Assembly: GCA_903970475.1 (NCBI GenBank)
Contig: CAJCIQ010000224.1
Coordinates: forward strand, 1 to 35,109
Length of the DNA: 35,109 bases
Source: Beijerinckiaceae bacterium
GTDB lineage: Bacteria > Bacteroidota > Bacteroidia > Chitinophagales > Chitinophagaceae
Reading direction: 5' to 3'
The notes below the pieces were generated by a model. It was not told where the DNA came from. It did no database searches and worked only from the letters and a program-made list of their open reading frames with translations. Below are positions 24,911 through 33,729 of the stretch, one piece after another (position 1 is the first letter of the stretch; each line of letters begins with the position of its first letter). The translations under genes were made by a program, and so were the position numbers.

Positions 24911-25875
24911 ATGACTTTTATTGCAAGTGTAATAGCAAAAAGAGGGGTAGCAATTATAGCGGACTCTTTGGTAACCTCTCAAATGCCCATCCTTCATTAT
25001 AGAGATTTTCTACAATACTTAGAAAAAAAAGTAGAAAATGGGACTGTAGTACTCGAAGAAATAAAAGGATTATTTAATTATGAGCCTGTTTATACCAAAG
25101 ACTATGAAGAAAAGCTCTTTGAACTTAATCGTTATACTGCAATAACAACGACAGGAGCCGCCTACATTAACGGCAAGAATATTTCGGATATTATTCATGA
25201 TTTTAAAATTGAGCAATTAGATATTGTCGATTGGCTAGGAATAAATATTGCCACCCACGTTGATAACTTCAAAAAATATCTAAATAGCCAGATAAGAGAA
25301 CACTTAACTAAGTTTGATGCAATGGATTACTGCCTCTTTTACATTACTTATTATGAAATTTAAGATACAAAACGCATATTTACAAAGCTGAAATTAACGA
25401 AGTCGATAAGGAAACATTAGAAGATGCAGGTTATAATTATGTAGTTTTGTCGAAAGAGCAAGAATCAATTAAAGTTGTTTGCGACGGGCAAAACAAGTTA
25501 AGCGACAATGTGCTATATGGTTTTGGTAAAACATTTTATACTCGATTCCCAGAAATAGTTAAAACGATCCTTGAAAAATTAAATTTACCGCTGGAGTCGA
25601 TTCCTGAAGACTTTATGAAAACGCTAGTCGAGGATCCGTTTTACAGTAAACTATTCTTTGAAGACGTTGAAATATTTAATTTATCTGATCTAAGTTTACA
25701 ACAAGCAGTCGATTTGGCCTCTTTATTAATGCGGCTGGAAGTTGACTTTCAAAAATACACGAAAAATATGCCCACTGTAGGCGGCGTTATTAAGCTTGCT
25801 GTCATTGACGAAAAAGATGGATTTAGATTTATTTTGGGAGACAAGATTGAACAACCTAAACATATACACTTATGA
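24911..25875 (+). pseudogene. Proteasome-beta-like Ntn-hydrolase, interrupted by a 1-base frameshift
   Basis: The gene reads as two frames: 24911-25363, then from about 25357 to 25875 in the -1 frame. Restoring one A in GAAATT at about 25355-25360 joins them into a 321-residue protein. The junction then reads ITYYENLRYKTHIYKAEI, which lines up with VTGYENNKAVIYCYDH of the paralogue at 28940-29761. The N-terminus is HslV/proteasome-like. After Met removal Thr is residue 1, Asp is residue 17 (GVAIIADS), and a Lys in EEKLFEL, before AITTTGAAY, fits Lys33. Near the end TVGGVIKLAVI matches the C-terminal GG strand of the fold. With no propeptide, it should be cytosolic. A charged insertion (about residues 30-65) and an acidic helical segment (GFG to TVGG) make it larger than HslV. 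A sequencing error could also explain the shift. TTG 25447 is not a real start. Confidence 0.7.
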
Positions 25876-26051
25876 ACAAGAGCAATCAGACAAAAAGGCC
25901 TTCCGAGGTTAATGAGCAGATGCGGGAATTGTTCATTAAACGCGCAAACTCAGAACATTTAAAGGAAGAAAGCAGGAAAAAGGTCATGGAAACTCAATTT
26001 AGAAGAGCAATTGATGGTAAGAAGTTTGTGGTGAAGGGGAATATTAAATAA
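25872..26051 (+). CDS. Small charged protein, 59 residues, overlapping the Ntn-hydrolase gene
   Basis: An ATG at 25872 overlaps the TGA of the preceding gene (ATGA), the classic sign of coupled translation. The product is highly charged: it starts MNKSNQTKRPSEVNEQMREL, continues with a Lys/Glu-rich helix (HLKEESRKKVMETQFRRAI) and ends VVKGNIK. It has no signal peptide, cysteines or membrane span, and it is lysine- and arginine-rich. I know no family for it. Its place as the last gene before a very strong terminator suggests it acts with the hydrolase, perhaps as an adaptor, inhibitor or substrate. That function is inference from position only. Confidence 0.6.
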   Translation: MNKSNQTKRPSEVNEQMRELFIKRANSEHLKEESRKKVMETQFRRAIDGKKFVVKGNIK

Positions 26052-26067
26052 CTCTTTTATATATTTT

Positions 26068-26128
26068 AAAAGCCCAGAGCCTAATTAAATCTGCTCTTTG
26101 CACAGGTTTAATTAGGCTCTGGGCTTTT
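26068..26128. terminator. Strong bidirectional terminator
   Basis: A perfect 22-bp stem (26068-26089 with 26107-26128) encloses a 17-base loop and is flanked by A-run and T-run on opposite sides. It lies between the stop codons of two convergent genes, the small 59-residue gene and the permease, and should stop transcription from both sides. Confidence 0.92.
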
Positions 26129-26143
26129 TCAAGCAAGGATGAA

Positions 26144-28522
26144 TTATTCCGTCCGCAGGCTCTTCACTGGGTTGGCTAGCGCTGCCTTGATGGCCTGGTA
26201 ACTCACCGTGGCCAGCGTTATTGCCAAAGCCCCAATGGCGCCCAACACGAAGATCCACCAGGAAATTTCCGTATGGTATTCGTATTTGATCAGCCATTGA
26301 TGCAGGTAATACCAGGAAAGAGGGGTTGCTATGCAACAGGAGATCAGCACCAGCACCACAAATTCAGTTGAAAGTAATCTCCAGATATTGGGAACAGAGG
26401 CGCCCAGGACCTTGCGTATGCCGATTTCCTTTGTTTTTTGCTCCGCCACAAAACTGGCCAGACCAAACAGACCCAGACAGGAAATAATGATAGCCAGTAC
26501 GGCAAATACCGAAGCCAGGTTACCTATGCGTTCTTCGTCTGCAAATTTGGTGGCAAACTCATCCTCTGTAAACTTATAGGTAAAGGGACTGCCAGGGTTA
26601 TATTTATTGAATACAGGTGCTATCTTATCCAGCGCTTCCCTTGCGGATACAGTTGGTTTGAAGCGTACGATGATTTCCTGGGTCCATCCAAAGTCCGCAA
26701 AATAAATGGTAGGGTCTACAGGTTTATAGGGATCTTCCATGAGCATGTCCTTGACAACACCTAATACTTCATGGGTCTTATTGCCATCCCATTTGATCTT
26801 CAAGCCTACAGGATGGGGGATACCGATTAGTTTGACCGCTGATTCATTCAGGATGAAGCCTCCTGTATCCGTTGAATAGTTCCGGCTGAAATCCCGGCCC
26901 TCTTTGAGTTGCCATTTGACCGTATTGCCATAGTCAAATGTGGTGGCTACGATGGCAAACAAAGGCTGGGTATTGGGATCTTTCCCTTCCCAGGTAAAAC
27001 CAATCTGGTTGGAGCTGATATCTGTGGGTGTGCTATTGGATTCAGCCATATCTTCTACGACTCCGGTCGCCAGCAGGTCAGCTCTGAGGGAATTATAATG
27101 TCCGTAGATATCCGCAGTATTAATATCGACCGTAACCAACCCTTCCCTGGTGTAACCCACGGGTCTGTTTTTCGCGTATTGTATTTGCTTGTACACGATT
27201 ACCGTTCCTATGATCAGACTAATGGAAACAGTGAACTGGATGACCACCAGCACCTTTCTGGGAATGCCAGCAAAGCGCCCTACCTTGAAAGTACCCTTCA
27301 GTACTTTGATGGGTTGGAAAGAAGACAGATATAAGGCAGGATAACTTCCTGCAATCAATCCCGTGAAAATGGTAAAGCCCAGGGTCAGTAACCAAAACCA
27401 CGCATTGGTAATCGGTAACACCATATCCTTATCCGACAATTGGTTAAATCCAGGAAGGGCAATACTGGTCAGCAGAAACGCTACGATCAAAGCGAGGAAG
27501 GACATCAGCAGCGATTCTGATAACAATTGCCCGATCAACTGGCTTCTCAGCGAACCCAGGGTTTTGCGTATACCCACTTCCTTGGCACGTTTTTCACTGC
27601 GGGCGGTAGACAGGTTCATGAAGTTGATACAGGCCAGCAGCAACACAAATACACCAATGATGCCAAACATCCATACGAAGCGTATTGCCCCACCGTTAGG
27701 TTTTCCATCTTTAAAATCCCTGTACAACCGCATGTGATCCATGGGTAACAAGGTCAGGTGTTCATGACCTCCTTCCTGGTCGTGCGGAACGACAATATCC
27801 TTTATGGTTTGTATGGCCTGGTCATCACTGACGCCAGGTTGTAGTTGTACAAATGCTCTCCAGGAATGGTTTCCCCAATTGGCATCACTTCTCTTCACCC
27901 AATCGTTGTTGGCTACGTAATTGTCCCAGGAAGTATAAAATTTATCAATAGTGAAATTCGAGTTTTTGGGAAGATCTTCAAATACACCAGCCACCTTTAA
28001 TAGCACCTTATTATCCACCTTCACCATTTTATTCATGGGATCTTCCTTTCCGAACAAAGCAGTGGCCAAAGACTTAGATAACAGGATGCTATGGGGGTCC
28101 TTGAGCGCGTTCATATTCCCTTCCACAGGCCGGAGGCTCAGCATTTTCGGAAACTCCGGTTGGGCAGCTACTCCTTTTTCAGATATTTTCTTCTCCCCTA
28201 CAGCCAGCACGTGCGTCTCATTCCAGGTAGCGAAGCTCACCGCCTGAAAGAGGTTGGTCCATTTGTTGCGCAATTCAACGCCTACCGGATAAGACACAGC
28301 TTCATCGGTTCCCAACTCCCCGTTAAAGGTCTGTGAGGTCATCACCTGAGCCAACCGTTCATGGTTGGTATGGTAGTGGTTATAGGTCAATTGGTCCCAA
28401 ATCCAAAGACCAATCAGCATAGCAGAGGCCATACCCAACGCCAGTCCGAATATGTTGATAGCAGAATAGCCTTTGGCTTTCATCATATTCCTCCAGGCAA
28501 TGGTGAAGAAGTTACGCAACAT
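26144..28522 (-). CDS. MacB/FtsX-type ABC transporter permease
   Basis: A 792-residue permease with two MacB_PCD/FtsX halves, as is common in Bacteroidota. It starts MLRNFFTIAWRNMMKAKGYS, then a first membrane helix (AINIFGLALGMASAMLIGLWI) and a large periplasmic domain. The first FtsX block follows (RAKEVGIRKTLGSLRSQLIG, LLMSFLALIVAFLLTSIAL). A second helix (VLVVIQFTVSISLIIGTVI), a second periplasmic domain and a second FtsX block (KTKEIGIRKVLGASVPNI) come next. It ends VSYQAIKAALANPVKSLRTE. An in-frame ATG at 28567 would add 15 residues, but MLRNF is the usual beginning of this family. No ATP-binding subunit is next to it. It may work with a distant MacB-like ATPase in lipoprotein, peptide or drug handling. 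Confidence 0.9.
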   Translation of the reverse strand: MLRNFFTIAWRNMMKAKGYSAINIFGLALGMASAMLIGLWIWDQLTYNHYHTNHERLAQVMTSQTFNGELGTDEAVSYPVGVELRNKWTNLFQAVSFATWNETHVLAVGEKKISEKGVAAQPEFPKMLSLRPVEGNMNALKDPHSILLSKSLATALFGKEDPMNKMVKVDNKVLLKVAGVFEDLPKNSNFTIDKFYTSWDNYVANNDWVKRSDANWGNHSWRAFVQLQPGVSDDQAIQTIKDIVVPHDQEGGHEHLTLLPMDHMRLYRDFKDGKPNGGAIRFVWMFGIIGVFVLLLACINFMNLSTARSEKRAKEVGIRKTLGSLRSQLIGQLLSESLLMSFLALIVAFLLTSIALPGFNQLSDKDMVLPITNAWFWLLTLGFTIFTGLIAGSYPALYLSSFQPIKVLKGTFKVGRFAGIPRKVLVVIQFTVSISLIIGTVIVYKQIQYAKNRPVGYTREGLVTVDINTADIYGHYNSLRADLLATGVVEDMAESNSTPTDISSNQIGFTWEGKDPNTQPLFAIVATTFDYGNTVKWQLKEGRDFSRNYSTDTGGFILNESAVKLIGIPHPVGLKIKWDGNKTHEVLGVVKDMLMEDPYKPVDPTIYFADFGWTQEIIVRFKPTVSAREALDKIAPVFNKYNPGSPFTYKFTEDEFATKFADEERIGNLASVFAVLAIIISCLGLFGLASFVAEQKTKEIGIRKVLGASVPNIWRLLSTEFVVLVLISCCIATPLSWYYLHQWLIKYEYHTEISWWIFVLGAIGALAITLATVSYQAIKAALANPVKSLRTE

Positions 28523-28939
28523 GAATAAGGAGTTTCCCTTTCGTCCACTAAAAACAAGCCATTTCACAACTAATTGAAAATCATACTAAACCATAGCCCT
28601 GTTAGACCATTATTGTATCAAAACCGAACGGCCTTTTCCGGACAGGCGGACAGCAGATCCATGGCTAAACTTATCAGGTCTTGAAAAGAACGCCCATATT
28701 TTGACACATATTTATATAGTTTTCGTGTCAAATATCAATTTTTTTCAATATAGAAGGCATAATCAGAGATATCAAAACTCTGCTGAAGGCGATTTAGGCC
28801 GTCTAATCCAGGAAAAATAATGAAATTCCTTGTAGGCTATTGCTCATAGGAATTTTCTAACGAAACGATCTATTTGGGAAAGAGGGTTAAAACAACGTTG
28901 TAATTCCCTGAATTTTATCGGTCCTTGTGGAAAAACATT
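28523..28939. other. 417-bp divergent intergenic region, AT-rich right part
   Basis: No credible gene was found between the permease and the secreted Ntn-hydrolase. The region holds an 8-base inverted repeat (28700-28732, listed separately) and a second weaker one (AAATTCC at 28823-28829 with GGAATTT at 28849-28855). A convincing TTG/TAnnTTTG promoter for the gene at 28940 was not found. Confidence 0.6.
28700..28732. repeat. Inverted repeat TTTGACAC-N17-GTGTCAAA
   Basis: Two perfect 8-base arms (28700-28707 and 28725-28732) are separated by 17 AT-rich bases. It lies in the divergent intergenic region about 180 bp before the permease start and 210 bp before the Ntn-hydrolase start. It could be a regulator site or an RNA hairpin. 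There is no T-run typical of a terminator. Confidence 0.45.
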
Positions 28940-29761
28940 ATGGGAAAGCCGTTGCTATTCTTGAGTATAATAGTTTTATTTTCATATCAAACACATTCTC
29001 AGTCTGCATATTCCCAATATAAAGGAACATTTATTGTCGAAGCAATATGTCGGAATGGGATCGTGGTGACCTCTGATTCGAGAGCAAGCTTTTTTGACAC
29101 TAATAAGAAGGTAGCAGTATATATAGATAATACCCCCAAAATTTTTAAGGTTAAAAATCTGGTTATAGGCATTGCAGGTAATTACTCATTGATCAAATCC
29201 AAAATAACGGTTGAGCAAATTTTAGATGGTTTTAAAAATTCTATTCCACTAAGGATTCCGGTCGCTAACTTCTATGATCTACTTCTTACCTATGTTAAGA
29301 AAATTGTCTCCCAGATTGACGATGATGATTGGAAAAACAATACTATAATTGTAACCGGATATGAAAATAATAAGGCTGTTATCTATTGTTACGATCATGG
29401 TCAAAAACCTACAATAAAATATTCGGGATATAAAACAAGTATGCCTACTCAGGATAGCTCTCGCCAATACATACATTATTTGCCGATAATAGGTTTTGAC
29501 AGCGCAATATACATATGTAAGCAACTGGTTAACTACGTTTCTGACTATAATAATCAAGTTGGGGAGAGAACAATTGGTGGACCAATATCTGTATTCGCAT
29601 ATTCTAAGCAAAAGGTATATGTAAACAAAATACAAAACTCAAATTATTTCCGAAACCGGCATGAGCTTTATCAAGGTATCAAAGCAAACAAAATAAAAAT
29701 CTGGGCCAGATCTCCAACTGACTCAACTATCTTGATGGAGCATTTAAAAAGTGATTACTGA
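28940..29761 (+). CDS. Secreted proteasome-beta-like Ntn-hydrolase
   Basis: A 273-residue protein with a signal peptide (1-22, MGKPLLFLSIIVLFSYQTHS) and a short propeptide ending in Gly29. The mature-like sequence begins with Thr30 in KG|TFIVEAICRNG. Numbered from that Thr, Asp is residue 17 (VVTSDSR), and the Lys in TPKIFKVKNLVIGIAGNY fits proteasome Lys33. The fold is further supported by IIGFDSAIYICKQLV and TIGGPISVFAYSK (211-223), corresponding to the 'GSG' and C-terminal GG strands. The Gly-Thr bond matches self-cleavage sites of proteasome beta subunits. The start is ATG 28940 with GGAAAAAC before it; an upstream TTG at 28925 is less likely. It resembles the frameshifted gene at 24911. 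Proteolysis or amidase activity outside the cytoplasm is inferred. I know of no characterised exported member. Confidence 0.75.
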   Translation: MGKPLLFLSIIVLFSYQTHSQSAYSQYKGTFIVEAICRNGIVVTSDSRASFFDTNKKVAVYIDNTPKIFKVKNLVIGIAGNYSLIKSKITVEQILDGFKNSIPLRIPVANFYDLLLTYVKKIVSQIDDDDWKNNTIIVTGYENNKAVIYCYDHGQKPTIKYSGYKTSMPTQDSSRQYIHYLPIIGFDSAIYICKQLVNYVSDYNNQVGERTIGGPISVFAYSKQKVYVNKIQNSNYFRNRHELYQGIKANKIKIWARSPTDSTILMEHLKSDY

Positions 29762-29892
29762 ACTCCGAAGCAAAAATTTCAATATAGTAAACCGTTGACC
29801 TAGTATTAGTCTAGCCTCATTTCCTAGTTTCTGACCTCAGAAATACGTACACATCGAAAAGATACCAGCTGCGCACTGCCCAGCACTATTAA

Positions 29893-29959
29893 AAGACATG
29901 AGTCCGGGTAGAATATGTTTTTTGTAAAATCACATATTCCACCTGGACTCGATGTCTTG
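29893..29959 (-). repeat. Long imperfect inverted repeat, possible terminator of the prp operon
   Basis: Two arms of 26-27 bases (29893-29918 and 29932-29958) pair with only two mismatches and one bulge around a 13-base loop. On the minus strand the hairpin is followed by TTTT and starts about 40 bases after the prpD stop, so it may end the prp transcript. The length and imperfection are also typical of a REP-like element or a decayed insertion-sequence end. The rest of the 29762-29998 gap shows no gene. Confidence 0.5.
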
Positions 29960-29998
29960 AAAAAGGTATGTCGTGAAAACGGTACGTAAAGAAGAAGG

Positions 29999-31447
29999 CT
30001 AAGTCAACGCATCCACCCACTCCTGCACGGGCAAAGCCGCCAAAGTAGCGAAGTCCAAAGAAAGATCCAACACGCAGGACTGTTGTTTGGACGCATACAC
30101 CCTGGCCAGGTTGACCTTGAATTTCTTAATCAATTCCGGAATGCCTTCCGTACGCCTGCGCTTATGACCTATGGGATATTCCACCACCACTTCTTCCCAG
30201 ACGCTCCCATCGTTGAAGGTTACCGTAAGGGCATTGGCAATGGAGCGCTTTTCCGGATCATGATAGTCCTTGGTAAATTGGGGATCCTCTATACATTCGA
30301 TCTTATCCCTGAGCAAATCGATACGTGGATCCGAAGCCACATTATTTTCATAATCAGCGGCAGTCAGCCGGCCAAAGATCAGGGTTACTGCCACCATGTA
30401 TTGTATACAGTGATCCCTGTCTGCGGGATTATTCAGCGGACCCTTTTTATCGATGATCCGTATGGCCGCTTCGTGCGTACGGATGCGGATATGGCGGATA
30501 TCCTCCACGGAGCGACCGGACCAAAGCAATTTACCATGTAAAGTCATGGCCGCTTCCACAGCAGTCTGAGAATGAAACTCAGCCGGGAAGGAGATCTTAA
30601 ACAGCACATTCTCCATGACATAAGACCCGTAAGGACGTTGAAACTTAAAAGGCTGACCTTTGAAGGATACATCATAAAAGCCCCAGGTCTTAGCCGTGAG
30701 CACAGAAGGATAACCCATTTCCCCTTTTTGGGCGATCAAGGCTAACCTCACCGCCCTGGAAGTAGCATCTCCCGCGGCCCAGGATTTACGGCTGCCCGTA
30801 TTGGGCGCATGACGATAAGTCCGCAAAGACTGTCCATCTACAAAGGCCAGGGAAATGGCATTGATCAATTCATCCCTGGTAAGGCCAAGTAAACGACCAA
30901 CCACCGCGGTGGAGGCTACTTTCACCAGGATCACGTGATCCAGTCCCACTTTGTTGAAAGAGTTTTCCAAAGCCAGCACCCCTTGAATTTCATGGGCCCT
31001 GATCATGGCATCCAATACCTGCTTCATGGTAAGGGGCGCCTTACCCGCCGCCACTGCTGTACGGGAAAGCCAATCGGCTGTAGCCAAAATTCCACCCAGG
31101 TTATCTGAAGGGTGCCCCCATTCAGCCGCCAACCAGGTATCATTGAAATCCAACCAACGGATAATGGTTCCAATGTTGAATGCTGCCTGAACGGGGTCCA
31201 ACTGATAAGGCGTTCCGGGCACCTTAGCACCATTGGGCACAATGGTTCCGGGTACAATGGGTCCCAATAGTTTGGTGCAGGCAGGATAGGTTAAGGCTTC
31301 CAGCCCACAACCCAACGTATCCAACAAACAATAATGAGCCGTACTCCAAGCCGTTTCGCTGGTGATCTCGTAATTCAAAACATAATCCGCTATATCTACC
31401 AGGACTTGGTCCGGCTGCGGGCGTTCATTAGAAATGTGTGCTGACAT
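29999..31447 (-). CDS. prpD: 2-methylcitrate dehydratase PrpD
   Basis: A 482-residue MmgE/PrpD family enzyme, nearly the same length as E. coli PrpD (483). It removes water from 2-methylcitrate in the methylcitrate cycle and needs no iron-sulfur cluster. Recognisable stretches are [76 protein letters not shown] and [12 protein letters not shown], all close to the proteobacterial enzyme. The start is ATG 31447, 8 bp after the prpC stop. It is the third gene of the prpB-prpC-prpD operon and probably ends at the hairpin near 29893-29959. Confidence 0.95.
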   Translation of the reverse strand: MSAHISNERPQPDQVLVDIADYVLNYEITSETAWSTAHYCLLDTLGCGLEALTYPACTKLLGPIVPGTIVPNGAKVPGTPYQLDPVQAAFNIGTIIRWLDFNDTWLAAEWGHPSDNLGGILATADWLSRTAVAAGKAPLTMKQVLDAMIRAHEIQGVLALENSFNKVGLDHVILVKVASTAVVGRLLGLTRDELINAISLAFVDGQSLRTYRHAPNTGSRKSWAAGDATSRAVRLALIAQKGEMGYPSVLTAKTWGFYDVSFKGQPFKFQRPYGSYVMENVLFKISFPAEFHSQTAVEAAMTLHGKLLWSGRSVEDIRHIRIRTHEAAIRIIDKKGPLNNPADRDHCIQYMVAVTLIFGRLTAADYENNVASDPRIDLLRDKIECIEDPQFTKDYHDPEKRSIANALTVTFNDGSVWEEVVVEYPIGHKRRRTEGIPELIKKFKVNLARVYASKQQSCVLDLSLDFATLAALPVQEWVDALT

Positions 31448-31455
31448 ATGGGGAA

Positions 31456-32670
31456 TTAACTTCTTTTTTCCAGTGGAACAAAAGCCCGGTTATCCGGACC
31501 TGTATAGTTGGCGCTGGGGCGGATGATTTTTCCGTCCTGCCGTTGTTCTATGATATGGGCGCTCCATCCGGTTACCCTGGAGATGACAAATAAGGGAGTA
31601 AAAAACAAGGTTGGAACGCCCATGAGGTGATAGGATACCGCAGAGAACCAATCCAGGTTAGGGAACATTTTTTTCTGGTCCCACATGAGGGTTTCCAGGT
31701 GTTCTGCTATGTCAAACAGCAGCATATCTCCTGCTCCCTTCGACAACCCCCTGGCCACTTCCTTGATGACCTTATTGCGGGGGTCAGCAATGGTATAGAC
31801 CGGATGCCCGAAACCAATGATCACTTCCTTTTTCTCCAACCGGGCGCGTATATCCGCCTCCGCTTCCGCTACGGAGCCATAACGGCTTTGAATGTCAAAG
31901 GCTACCTCATTGGCGCCCCCATGTTTGGGGCCTCTGAGTGCACCAATGGCCCCGGTCACAGCCGAATATATGTCAGATCCGGTACCGGCAATTACCCTGG
32001 CGGTAAAAGTGGAGGCATTGAACTCATGCTCTGCATATAAGTTCAGGGAGATTTGCATGGCCCTTTGCCAGGAATAAGAGGGCTTTTTACCATGGAGCAA
32101 GTGTAAAAAATGGGCCCCTATGGTATCGTCATCCGTTTCCACGTCTATGCGTTTACCGTTATGGGCGTAGTGATACCAATACAGCAAGGCAGATCCAAAG
32201 CTGGCCAACAACCGGTCAGCTATATCCCTGGCTCCGGCCAGGTTATGATCTTCCTTTTCCGGGAGCAGGTTGCCCAATACCGAGCAGGTGGTGCGGAGTA
32301 CGTCCATAGGATGGGCCTGGGCCGGAATCTGTTCCAGTACCACTTTCAGGGCAGCAGGCAGCCCACGCAGGGTCATCAGCTTCAACTTATAGGCAGCCAG
32401 TTGGGCGGAATTTGGTAGGACTCCATATATCAACAGGTAGGCCGTCTCTTCGAAGGTCGCCCCTTCGGCCAAGTCCAGGATATCGTATCCCCTGTAGTGC
32501 AGGTCATTTCCACTTCTGCCCACCGTGCTTAATGAAGTATTGCCGGCGACGACTCCCGAAAGGGCCACGCTTTTTTTGGGTTTGAAGCCGGGTGCCGCGG
32601 TTTCTGCTGCTGGGGAGCCGATCGTGGTTGTTGTGTCAGCAGCGCCGGATTGGGTATGATCAGTTGCCAT
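31456..32670 (-). CDS. prpC: 2-methylcitrate synthase PrpC (citrate synthase family)
   Basis: A 404-residue citrate-synthase family enzyme that condenses propionyl-CoA with oxaloacetate. The catalytic triad is visible: His250 in [11 protein letters not shown], His289 in [15 protein letters not shown] and Asp340 in [32 protein letters not shown] is typical of the methylcitrate branch. The first 30 or so residues are a Thr/Ala-rich extension ([16 protein letters not shown]) that the usual proteins of about 375 residues lack. Since the start overlaps prpB by 11 bp, the true start may be a later codon, but no convincing ATG exists inside the extension. The neighbours prpB and prpD fix the role as methylcitrate synthase instead of citrate synthase. 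Confidence 0.93.
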   Translation of the reverse strand: MATDHTQSGAADTTTTIGSPAAETAAPGFKPKKSVALSGVVAGNTSLSTVGRSGNDLHYRGYDILDLAEGATFEETAYLLIYGVLPNSAQLAAYKLKLMTLRGLPAALKVVLEQIPAQAHPMDVLRTTCSVLGNLLPEKEDHNLAGARDIADRLLASFGSALLYWYHYAHNGKRIDVETDDDTIGAHFLHLLHGKKPSYSWQRAMQISLNLYAEHEFNASTFTARVIAGTGSDIYSAVTGAIGALRGPKHGGANEVAFDIQSRYGSVAEAEADIRARLEKKEVIIGFGHPVYTIADPRNKVIKEVARGLSKGAGDMLLFDIAEHLETLMWDQKKMFPNLDWFSAVSYHLMGVPTLFFTPLFVISRVTGWSAHIIEQRQDGKIIRPSANYTGPDNRAFVPLEKRS

Positions 32671-33553
32671 TTTTATTTTCTTTAAAGAGTTGATCTAATT
32701 TTTGTTCGTAGGCGTAGTAGCCTATACTATCATATAGCTCGGCCCTGGTTTGCATGGCAGGCAAAGCGCTTTTTTGAGAACCTTCCTTTCGGATGGTTTC
32801 AAATACCTGCTGGGCAGCCTTGTTCGCTGCCCTGAAAGCACTCAGGGGATAGAGGATTAATCCCACCCCGGCTGCCTTGAGTTCATCAACGGTATATAAG
32901 GGCGTCATCCCAAACTCGGTCATATTGGCTAGTACGGGTATACCTGTTGCATCCACAAAGGACTGATAGAATTTGAGATCTGGTATTGCCTCAGCAAAAA
33001 GGAAATCGGCGCCTGCGTCTTTGTAAGCCTTAGCCCTGGCGAGGGTTTTATCCAACCCTTCTACGGCCATCGCATCTGTCCTGGCGCCTATGACAAAATC
33101 AGGATCCGTGCGCGCATCCACAGCGGCCTTGATCCGGTCTACCATTTCCGCTGTAGAGACGATCTCTTTTCCTGGGCGGTGACCACACCTTTTGGCGCCT
33201 ACCTGGTCTTCCAGGTGCAGGGCTCCGGCCCCCGCCTTGATCAAGGATTTTACCGTCCTGGCCACATTGAAGGCCGAAGGTCCAAAGCCGGTATCAATAT
33301 CCACCATCAACGGTGTATCGGTGACACCGGTGATCCTTTCAATATCAATCAATACATCGTTGAGGTTGGTTATGCCAAGATCAGGTATACCCAAAGAACC
33401 AGCAGCTACCCCGCCCCCGGATAAGTAAATGGCTTTAAATCCTGCTTGGGTAGCTAGTAAAGCGTGGTTAGCATTGATGGTTCCAACAATCTGTAAGGGG
33501 TTTTCCATTTTCATGGCTTCCCGGAACCTGTTTCCTGCGGAAGGTGTCGGCAT
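32660..33553 (-). CDS. prpB: 2-methylisocitrate lyase PrpB
   Basis: A 297-residue member of the isocitrate lyase / PEP mutase family that splits 2-methylisocitrate into pyruvate and succinate. The active-site motif KRCGH is at 121-125. Other family blocks are [72 protein letters not shown] and [18 protein letters not shown]. The ATG at 33553 gives the same N-terminal layout as E. coli PrpB up to [11 protein letters not shown]. The gene is the first of the operon, overlapping prpC by 11 bp. No prpR or acyl-CoA synthetase gene is in the window. Confidence 0.96.
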   Translation of the reverse strand: MPTPSAGNRFREAMKMENPLQIVGTINANHALLATQAGFKAIYLSGGGVAAGSLGIPDLGITNLNDVLIDIERITGVTDTPLMVDIDTGFGPSAFNVARTVKSLIKAGAGALHLEDQVGAKRCGHRPGKEIVSTAEMVDRIKAAVDARTDPDFVIGARTDAMAVEGLDKTLARAKAYKDAGADFLFAEAIPDLKFYQSFVDATGIPVLANMTEFGMTPLYTVDELKAAGVGLILYPLSAFRAANKAAQQVFETIRKEGSQKSALPAMQTRAELYDSIGYYAYEQKLDQLFKENKNGN

Positions 33554-33571
33554 GCTTCGTCATTTAGGGGA

Positions 33572-33579
33572 CAAATGTA
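33572..33579 (-). promoter_or_regulatory. -7 box of the prpBCD promoter
   Basis: On the minus strand a perfect TAnnTTTG element (TACATTTG) lies 18 bases before the prpB ATG, implying a short leader. No TTG occurs at the usual distance upstream, so a regulator may be needed for expression. Confidence 0.4.
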
Positions 33580-33729
33580 GGGCAAAACCGTTTCCCCCAT
33601 GTACTGATACCGAATGCTACTGCCTCAAAAACGGACAATAGCGGAAACGCTAAGAGAAAATAGATTCAAAATATTGAATTCCAGCAAATTAAATTTTTTT
33701 ATACCAATTTTAAAACCCATTTTGGCCCA

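Noticed and set aside
25350..25365. Programmed -1 ribosomal frameshift joining the two halves of the Ntn-hydrolase
   Set aside because: The zero-frame codons are GAA ATT TAA. No X_XXY_YYZ slippery heptamer is in the right phase, and joining requires one extra A. A lost base explains it better.
25447..25875. Independent gene starting at TTG 25447
   Set aside because: The same frame is open and family-like upstream to about 25357, and it continues the fold of the first half. The TTG is internal.
24911..25875. Identification as HslV
   Set aside because: It is much longer than HslV, with large insertions, lacks the HslV-specific GSGGPYA block and has no hslU neighbour. Only the catalytic layout is shared.
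33639..33652. Hairpin TAGCG-GAAA-CGCTA as a terminator
   Set aside because: The stem is only 5 bp, no T-run follows on either strand, and it lies beyond a weak stretch after the partial outer-membrane gene. Too small to call.
33664..33679. AT-rich palindrome ATTCAAAATATTGAAT as an operator
   Set aside because: It is composed only of common AT-rich words and lies outside the prpB promoter; chance is likely.
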